NCBI RefSeq assembly: GCF_900167155.1
Contig: NZ_FUXU01000003.1
Location: forward strand, 62,001-126,000
Origin: Enterovibrio nigricans DSM 22720
GTDB lineage: Bacteria; Pseudomonadota; Gammaproteobacteria; Enterobacterales; Vibrionaceae
Reading direction: 5' to 3'
DNA length: 64,000 nucleotides
The translations under genes and the position numbers were made by a program. Positions 58,810-64,000 of this stretch are shown here, piece by piece. Below the pieces are notes generated by a model. It ran no database searches. It was not told the origin of the DNA and saw nothing but the letters and a program-made list of their open reading frames with translations. Within the stretch, counting starts at the first letter, position 1, and each line of letters opens with the position of its first letter.

Positions 58810-59715
58810 ATGTCTTCTCAAGGAAACTTCGGATCGAGGCAGTTTTGGCAGCAGGTACTGCCGAAAATTGTTATTGCCCCCTCATTCGCGCTGATCCTCT
58901 TTTTTGTCTACGGCTTTATCATATGGACAACGTACATTTCGTTTAGCCGTTCGCGAATGCTTCCTAACTATAATCTCGATGGAATACGCCCTTACGAAAA
59001 ATTATGGAACAGCCTGAACTGGCAAGTCGCGCTCGAAAATTTGGCCATTTTTGGCATTCTCTATATCGTCATCTGTTGTGCGCTGGGCCTGTTGTTGGCC
59101 ATTTTGCTCGATCAAAAAATTCGCATTGAAGGGGGTCTTAGACCCATTTTCTTATACCCCATGGCACTGAGCTTTATCGTGACAGGTACAGCGTGGAAGT
59201 GGTTTCTTAACCCTGGTCTTGGGCTGGAAAAAACCATGCATGAAATGGGCTGGGAGAGTTTCAGCTTTGACTGGCTCATCAATCCAGACATGGCGATATA
59301 TACGGTCGTCATTGCGGGTGTTTGGCAAACGTCGGGTTTTGTCATGGCAATGTTCTTGGCAGGACTTCGAGGCATAGATAGTGAAATGCTAAAAGCAGCT
59401 CAGTTGGATGGTGCTTCATCCTTTCAAATGTATCGTCGAATTATTATTCCGCAGTTACGGCCTGTTTTTCTCAGTGCGTTTATCGTGCTCGCACACATGG
59501 CGATTAAAAGTTATGACTTAGTTATCGCGTTGACGGGGGGCGGACCGGGCAATGCGACAGCGTTACCCGCAACATTTATGTATTCCTATACCTTTACGCG
59601 GAATCAAATGGCGGTCGGGTCAGCCAGTGCCATTATTATGCTGATGACCATTGCGGCCATTATCGTGCCTTACCTTTACAGCGAGCTGAAGGAGCCAAAG
59701 CATGGAAAGCATTGA
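58810..59715 (+). CDS. ABC transporter permease, sugar importer (first subunit)
   Basis: 301 residues from the ATG at 58810, which has AAGGATAG upstream; an in-frame start at 58729 adds 27 residues and is not preferred. Six TM helices are visible, and the EAA loop (AAQLDGASSF...) contacts the ATPase. Members are MalF/UgpA-like. The stop overlaps the next permease start by 14 bases. Confidence 0.88.
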   Translation: MSSQGNFGSRQFWQQVLPKIVIAPSFALILFFVYGFIIWTTYISFSRSRMLPNYNLDGIRPYEKLWNSLNWQVALENLAIFGILYIVICCALGLLLAILLDQKIRIEGGLRPIFLYPMALSFIVTGTAWKWFLNPGLGLEKTMHEMGWESFSFDWLINPDMAIYTVVIAGVWQTSGFVMAMFLAGLRGIDSEMLKAAQLDGASSFQMYRRIIIPQLRPVFLSAFIVLAHMAIKSYDLVIALTGGGPGNATALPATFMYSYTFTRNQMAVGSASAIIMLMTIAAIIVPYLYSELKEPKHGKH

Positions 59716-60583
59716 TAACAAATCGCCGTTCCAAGGTGCTAAGTTTTGGCGGGTATTGATTTACACCACCTTGGTTGTATTTGCCTGTATGTATTTGCTT
59801 CCTCTGTTCGTCATGCTGGTAACCTCATTTAAAGAGTTGGATGAAATTCGTCAGGGGAACATGTTGGCATTGCCTGAGGTATGGACTGTCGAACCATGGA
59901 TTTCTGCATGGGGAACGGCCTGTATTGGTTTAACGTGTGAAGGGATCAGCGGGTATTTTTCTAACTCGATCATGATCACTGTACCTGGTGTGCTGATCTC
60001 CGCGATCTTAGGGGCTCTCAATGGCTATGTACTGACGAAGTGGCGCTTCCCTGGGCATAAGTGGGTATTCGGACTGATGCTGTTTGGCTGTTTTATCCCG
60101 TTTCAGGTGGTATTGGTGCCAATGAGTCAAGTGCTCGGTACGCTCGGTATTGCAAACACCACATCTGGGTTAGTGCTGGTACACGTTATCTATGGTGTGG
60201 GGTTTACCACGCTCTTTTTCCGTAACTACTACGAAGCCTTCCCTAGCGAGTTGATCCGCGCTGCCATGATTGATGGCGCTGGATTCTTTCAGATGTTTTT
60301 TCGGATTCTTTTGCCTAGTTCAGGCCCCATTATCGTGGTCACCATTATTTGGCAGTTTACGAACATCTGGAATGACTTTCTGTTTGGCGCTTCGTTCTCG
60401 TCAGGCAGTACGGCACCGATTACGGTGGCGCTGAATAACTTGGTAAATTCTTCAACCGGTGTGAAGGAATACAACGTACATATGGCCGGTGCAATGATTG
60501 CAGCGTTGCCGACACTATTGGTTTATATCCTGGCCGGGCGCTATTTTGTTCGCGGTCTGATGGCTGGCTCAGTAAAAGGATAA
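59702..60583 (+). CDS. ABC transporter permease, sugar importer (second subunit)
   Basis: 293 residues, MalG/UgpE-like with six TM helices and an EAA loop (AAMIDGAGFF). Its start lies inside the preceding permease gene, so translation is coupled. The ATPase gene starts six bases after its stop. Confidence 0.9.
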   Translation: MESIDNKSPFQGAKFWRVLIYTTLVVFACMYLLPLFVMLVTSFKELDEIRQGNMLALPEVWTVEPWISAWGTACIGLTCEGISGYFSNSIMITVPGVLISAILGALNGYVLTKWRFPGHKWVFGLMLFGCFIPFQVVLVPMSQVLGTLGIANTTSGLVLVHVIYGVGFTTLFFRNYYEAFPSELIRAAMIDGAGFFQMFFRILLPSSGPIIVVTIIWQFTNIWNDFLFGASFSSGSTAPITVALNNLVNSSTGVKEYNVHMAGAMIAALPTLLVYILAGRYFVRGLMAGSVKG

Positions 60584-60588
60584 TCTGA

Positions 60589-61692
60589 ATGGCATCTTTG
60601 ACACTCAATAATGTAAAAAAACGCTTTGGTCATATAGAGGTACTGAAAGGCATCGATATTGCGATTGGAGACGGTGATTTTTTGGTGCTGGTGGGGCCAT
60701 CTGGCTGTGGTAAATCGACGTTGCTGAATATGATTGCTGGCTTGGATAGCATCAGTGATGGTGAGGTGTCGATTGGCGATGTGGTGATCAATGCGCTGCA
60801 TCCCGCAGACAGGGACATCGCCATGGTATTCCAGTCTTATGCGCTCTATCCCAATATGACCGTCGGTCAAAATATTTCGTTTGGACTGGAAATGCGTAAA
60901 GTACCCAAATCTGAACGGGATAAGAAAATCGGTGAAGTCTCGTCGATGTTGCAGATAGAACATCTGTTGAGTCGAAAGCCGGGCCAGCTTTCTGGCGGTC
61001 AACGTCAGCGTGTGGCAATGGGGCGCGCTTTGGTGCGCGATCCGAAAATCTTTTTGTTTGATGAGCCGCTTTCAAACCTCGATGCCAAGTTGCGAGTAGA
61101 CATGCGTACCGAGATTAAACGACTTCATCAACGCCTCAATGCCACTATCGTTTACGTTACCCATGACCAAATCGAGGCCATGACACTCGCGACCAAAATC
61201 GCCGTCATGAAAGACGGCGAATTGCAGCAGCTAGGGTCACCCGCAGAGGTGTACGACGACCCAGCCAATACCTTTGTTGCTACATTCATGGGTAGCCCTT
61301 CTATGAATCTTATTGACGCCAAAGTCGAATCGGCAGAGCCTGGCAAAGTGCAGTTGGTTTTGGAGGGGTATGATGGCAAGCCACAAGTGGTCTCGCTTGA
61401 ATGTACGATGGAGAATTTAAGCCATTATATCGGTCAAACAGTGCAGCTCGGTGTGCGTCCAGAAGACATCACGGAAAGTGAGAACGAAGGCCAAGATACA
61501 CTGACTTGCAAAGTCGATGTGACGGAGCCAACAGGGGCTGATACCTATGTCATCACATCGCTAGGCGGAAAAGAAGTGGTAGCGAGGATGCAAGCGAATG
61601 TGGGGTTAAAACCGGGGGATATTACACCGTTTCGATTTAATCCGGAGAAGCTGATGTTGTTTGATACTCAATCAGGTAACCGGATCCGATAA
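60589..61692 (+). CDS. ABC transporter ATPase, sugar importer (MalK/UgpC type)
   Basis: 367-residue nucleotide-binding subunit. Walker A GPSGCGKST (36-44), signature LSGGQ (134-138), Walker B IFLFDEP (154-160) and a switch His are present. The C-terminal MalK-like TOBE regulatory domain (about 240-365, LGVRPEDITESE) may bind regulators. It energises the two permeases. Confidence 0.94.
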   Translation: MASLTLNNVKKRFGHIEVLKGIDIAIGDGDFLVLVGPSGCGKSTLLNMIAGLDSISDGEVSIGDVVINALHPADRDIAMVFQSYALYPNMTVGQNISFGLEMRKVPKSERDKKIGEVSSMLQIEHLLSRKPGQLSGGQRQRVAMGRALVRDPKIFLFDEPLSNLDAKLRVDMRTEIKRLHQRLNATIVYVTHDQIEAMTLATKIAVMKDGELQQLGSPAEVYDDPANTFVATFMGSPSMNLIDAKVESAEPGKVQLVLEGYDGKPQVVSLECTMENLSHYIGQTVQLGVRPEDITESENEGQDTLTCKVDVTEPTGADTYVITSLGGKEVVARMQANVGLKPGDITPFRFNPEKLMLFDTQSGNRIR

Positions 61693-61702
61693 AGCGCAAA
61701 AA

Positions 61703-61732
61703 AAGAAGGGCACGTAATAACGTGCCCTTCTT
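61703..61732. terminator. Terminator between the sugar importer and the chemoreceptor gene
   Basis: AAGAAGGGCACG / CGTGCCCTTCTT, a perfect 12-bp stem with a six-base loop. The T tract is on the minus strand, so it best ends the chemoreceptor transcript; on the plus strand only a short T stretch follows. Confidence 0.82.
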
Positions 61733-61743
61733 GCAATGTTTGG

Positions 61744-63042
61744 TTAACCGACGTTGAGTCCGGATACGGTTTGCGCAACATTTTCTGCACCCGTTTTGAT
61801 TTCATCCATCACTAAAGAAGCTTCAGAGATTTGCTGTGTCCCTTTGCTTGCAGACTCTGACACGCTGGACATCTTTCGGGTTGCTTCTGAGGTTAGCTCG
61901 CGGTTCTTTTTCACCACATCAGCTATTTCAGATGTGGATTGGCTGGTTCGAGCCGCGAGTTGACGAACTTCATCTGCTACCACCGCAAAACCTCGACCTT
62001 GATCACCAGCTCGCGCAGCCTCAATCGCGGCATTCAGTGCCAAAAGGTTTGTTTGATCGGCAATGTCACTGATAGTGGAAACGATGGCTTCAATGCTTTT
62101 GGATTGTTCGTTCAGTTGGGAAATAGATGATGATGTTTCCGCAACCTGATCGGAAATAGATTGAGACGTAGAAACCGTGGATTCAAGAACATTTGAGCCG
62201 CGGGTGGCAATCTCCGCTGTTTTAACGGATGTGCTGTAAGCGACTTGTGCTGCTTCACGGATGGCTTGTTCCTGTACGACTTTGTCGGTAATGTTGTTAG
62301 CGAATTTGACTACGCGAACCACATTGCCTTTAGTATCGAATACGGGGTTATACGTTGCACGCAGCCAAAGTACATTCCCTGCACTGTCTTTGCGTTCAAA
62401 CTGACCGCCTTTGAATTCTCCTGCGGCTAGCTCGCCCCAAAAGTTAGGATTCTCGTGATAAAAGGAATCAGGGCAGAACATACGGTGATGCTTCCCTTGA
62501 ATTTGGTCAAGGGTGTAGCCCACGGCCCCAACGAAGTTTTCATTGGCTTTGATGATGGTGCCATCAGGATGGAACTCAATCACTGCCATGGATTTGTTCA
62601 AAGCGTCAAACACGGCCTGTTGGTCGTCGAGCTTGATTTTTTCTTGGGTGATGTCTGAAGCAATTTTCATCACTTCAGTGACAATGCCATTTTCTTTGAT
62701 AGGAAAATACGTGGCTTCCAGCCACAAGCGCTCTCCTTTGGCATTGAGCCTTGGTACGCTACCGCTGATGACTTCACCTGCCCGTAAGCGTTCCCAAAAA
62801 CGTTGATACTCTGCATTTTGGCCATATTCAGGGTCACAGAGTTCTCTGTGGTGTTTGCCCGTAATCTGCTCTAAAGAGAAACCAACGGCACCGAGAAAAT
62901 TGGGATTGGCATATTTGACTACGCCTTCAGGTGTGAAATAGATGGTAGCGACACTGTTATTGATGGCATCAAGTATGGCTTGATTGTGCGCGCCTTCCTT
63001 TTTTTGTGCCGCCAATTCGTTTTTTAATTTTCCGTTAAACAT
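61744..63042 (-). CDS. Soluble PAS-PAS methyl-accepting chemotaxis protein (BdlA-like)
   Basis: 432 residues, no TM helix. Two PAS domains (about 22-135 and 140-258, each with a GKHHR motif: [10 protein letters not shown] and [10 protein letters not shown]) are followed by an MCP signalling domain with the conserved hairpin tip [20 protein letters not shown]. Length and order match Pseudomonas BdlA, which couples signals to biofilm dispersal through c-di-GMP. The PAS domains may bind haem or flavin. It is adjacent to the sugar importer but on the opposite strand. Confidence 0.87.
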   Translation of the reverse strand: MFNGKLKNELAAQKKEGAHNQAILDAINNSVATIYFTPEGVVKYANPNFLGAVGFSLEQITGKHHRELCDPEYGQNAEYQRFWERLRAGEVISGSVPRLNAKGERLWLEATYFPIKENGIVTEVMKIASDITQEKIKLDDQQAVFDALNKSMAVIEFHPDGTIIKANENFVGAVGYTLDQIQGKHHRMFCPDSFYHENPNFWGELAAGEFKGGQFERKDSAGNVLWLRATYNPVFDTKGNVVRVVKFANNITDKVVQEQAIREAAQVAYSTSVKTAEIATRGSNVLESTVSTSQSISDQVAETSSSISQLNEQSKSIEAIVSTISDIADQTNLLALNAAIEAARAGDQGRGFAVVADEVRQLAARTSQSTSEIADVVKKNRELTSEATRKMSSVSESASKGTQQISEASLVMDEIKTGAENVAQTVSGLNVG

Positions 63043-63212
63043 GCAGTTACCCTTAAACGTGAACCCAAACTTTGGTTAAGTGACTCTTTGAGTATTAGTG
63101 CAATATCTAGGGACGTCCCCTTATTAATAAATAGTTTAATAATTGAGAAACTGCCTACAACTGAACGTTTAAATCTCGTGAGCAACCAGAGATGTTTATC
63201 GAGAAATGCATG

Positions 63213-63247
63213 AAATTTAACACCAATCTTTGACTGGTGTTAAATTT
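63213..63247. terminator. Hairpin downstream of corB
   Basis: AAATTTAACACCA / TGGTGTTAAATTT, a perfect 13-bp stem with a nine-base loop. It lies just after the corB stop on the minus strand, where the A/T part of the stem supplies the T residues. It is a likely terminator. Confidence 0.7.
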
Positions 63248-63259
63248 TTCAATGTTGAA

Positions 63260-64000
63260 TTAAGCCTTGCTGGTTTTTGGAACGGGAAGGATTTTGACTT
63301 GCTTGACCATATTTTCTGCGACTTCGATAATTTCCATCTGATGGCCTTCTACCTCAATGCTGAGTGCGCTATTGGGGATGTCTTCGAGATGTTCGAGGAT
63401 AAGCCCGTTCAATGTTCTTGGGCCGTCGGTCGGTAACGCCCAATTCAGGCTCTTGTTCAGGTCGCGAATATTGGCACTGCCTTCAATCATATAGCTGCCA
63501 TCTGGCAGTGCAGTGATCTCTTCCGCAAGGCTTGGGGATAGCGAGGTAGTAAATTCGCCGACGATTTCTTCGAGGATATCTTCCAGCGTCACGAGGCCAA
63601 TAATGTCTCCGTACTCGTCAACAATCAGACCAATCCGCTCTTTGTTACGCTGAAACTTCAACATCTGAACATTGAGTGGTGTGCCTTCAGGAATGTAGTA
63701 GACCTCGTCAGCCGCGCGGAGTAAGTGCTCTTTAGTGAACTCATTCTCCACCATTTCGCGATACGCTTCTCTAACCCTAAGCATGCCCACGACTTCATCA
63801 ATGTTGTCGCGATAAAGCACCATTCGACCGTGAGGCGCATGGGTCAACTGTCGCAATATGGCTTTCCAGTCGTCATTGACATTAATACCTGTAATTTCAT
63901 TGCGCGGTACCATGATGTCGTTCACCGTAATTTCTTCCAATTCCAAAATTGAAATGAGCATATCTTGGTGACGGCGTGGAATGAGGCTTCCTGCCTCATT
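63260..64000 (-). CDS. corB: CNNM/HlyC-CorC family protein CorB (YfjD), C-terminal part (5' end outside window)
   Basis: About 247 C-terminal residues; the frame is open to the window edge (reading NEAGSLIPRRHQD upstream of the ATG at 63961). Two CBS domains (TVNDIMVPRNEITGI and LIVDEYGDIIGLVTLEDILE) and a CorC_HlyC domain (from about DGSYMIEGSANIRDLN) are present. The N-terminal DUF21 membrane domain must lie beyond 64000. Linked to Mg2+/Co2+ handling. In vibrios it follows gshA-luxS; here the accessory block separates them. Confidence 0.93.
   Translation of the reverse strand, partial: NEAGSLIPRRHQDMLISILELEEITVNDIMVPRNEITGINVNDDWKAILRQLTHAPHGRMVLYRDNIDEVVGMLRVREAYREMVENEFTKEHLLRAADEVYYIPEGTPLNVQMLKFQRNKERIGLIVDEYGDIIGLVTLEDILEEIVGEFTTSLSPSLAEEITALPDGSYMIEGSANIRDLNKSLNWALPTDGPRTLNGLILEHLEDIPNSALSIEVEGHQMEIIEVAENMVKQVKILPVPKTSKA

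Noticed and set aside
54811-63042. Integrated prophage or transposon carrying the accessory block
   Set aside because: No transposase, integrase, phage gene, flanking direct repeats or tRNA attachment site could be seen.

Overview
The window is a piece of a gammaproteobacterial chromosome. Gene content and order point to the family Vibrionaceae: lepB-rnc-era-recO-pdxJ-acpS, barA(varS)-rlmD-relA-mazG-pyrG-eno, zapA-6S RNA-fau-rpiA-serA, ispDF-truD-surE-pcm-nlpD-rpoS-mutS, recA-recX-alaS-csrA, a Na+-pumping oxaloacetate decarboxylase (oadGAB), and an M16 protease-gshA-...-corB order. I recall a similar order in Vibrio cholerae. The genus cannot be fixed from sequence alone; luxS is not downstream of gshA and lysC is not between alaS and csrA, so a relative outside the core genus Vibrio (for example Grimontia or Enterovibrio) is a guess.

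Layout. 1-3.8 kb: end of lepB, then a tight housekeeping operon. 3.9-7.7 kb, minus strand: a small accessory cassette of fatty-acid-synthase-like genes (own acyl carrier protein, truncated AMP ligase, hotdog dehydratase, ketoreductase, ketosynthase). It looks like a deletion-scarred aryl-polyene-type cluster and converges on acpS. 8-18.5 kb: the BarA hybrid kinase, then rlmD, relA, mazG, pyrG and eno. 18.7-25.4 kb: ubiquinone hydroxylases ubiI/ubiH and ygfB, divergent from zapA, 6S RNA, fau, rpiA and serA. 25.5-28.4 kb: yggE, a frameshifted argP, its target argO, and a YbaK-like gene. 28.6-34.5 kb: ftsB through rpoS in one direction, converging on mutS. 37.3-42.8 kb: pncC, recA (with an SOS box), recX, alaS, csrA. 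43.0-43.7 kb: a tRNA-Ser/tRNA-Arg array with a truncated and two mismatched members. 44.2-47.4 kb: oadGAB. 47.5-54.8 kb: an MDR oxidoreductase, a frameshifted yqaB, yqaA, an M16 lipoprotein protease, gshA and an SLT-like lipoprotein. 54.8-63.0 kb: an accessory block with a broken DUF1479 gene, a broken LacI-type regulator, a complete glucose-type ABC importer and a soluble PAS-PAS chemoreceptor resembling BdlA. The window ends inside corB.

Several global regulators lie close together: BarA, RelA, 6S RNA, RpoS, CsrA and RecA with its LexA box. BarA (through UvrY/VarA and Csr sRNAs, not in this window) normally antagonises CsrA. RelA, 6S RNA and RpoS together shape the stationary-phase and starvation response.

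Five genes are interrupted (the AMP ligase, argP, yqaB, DUF1479, the LacI-type regulator). Three of these (argP, yqaB, DUF1479) look like single-base events, so sequencing error must be excluded before calling them pseudogenes. The tRNA array has the appearance of recombination or misassembly between near-identical units.
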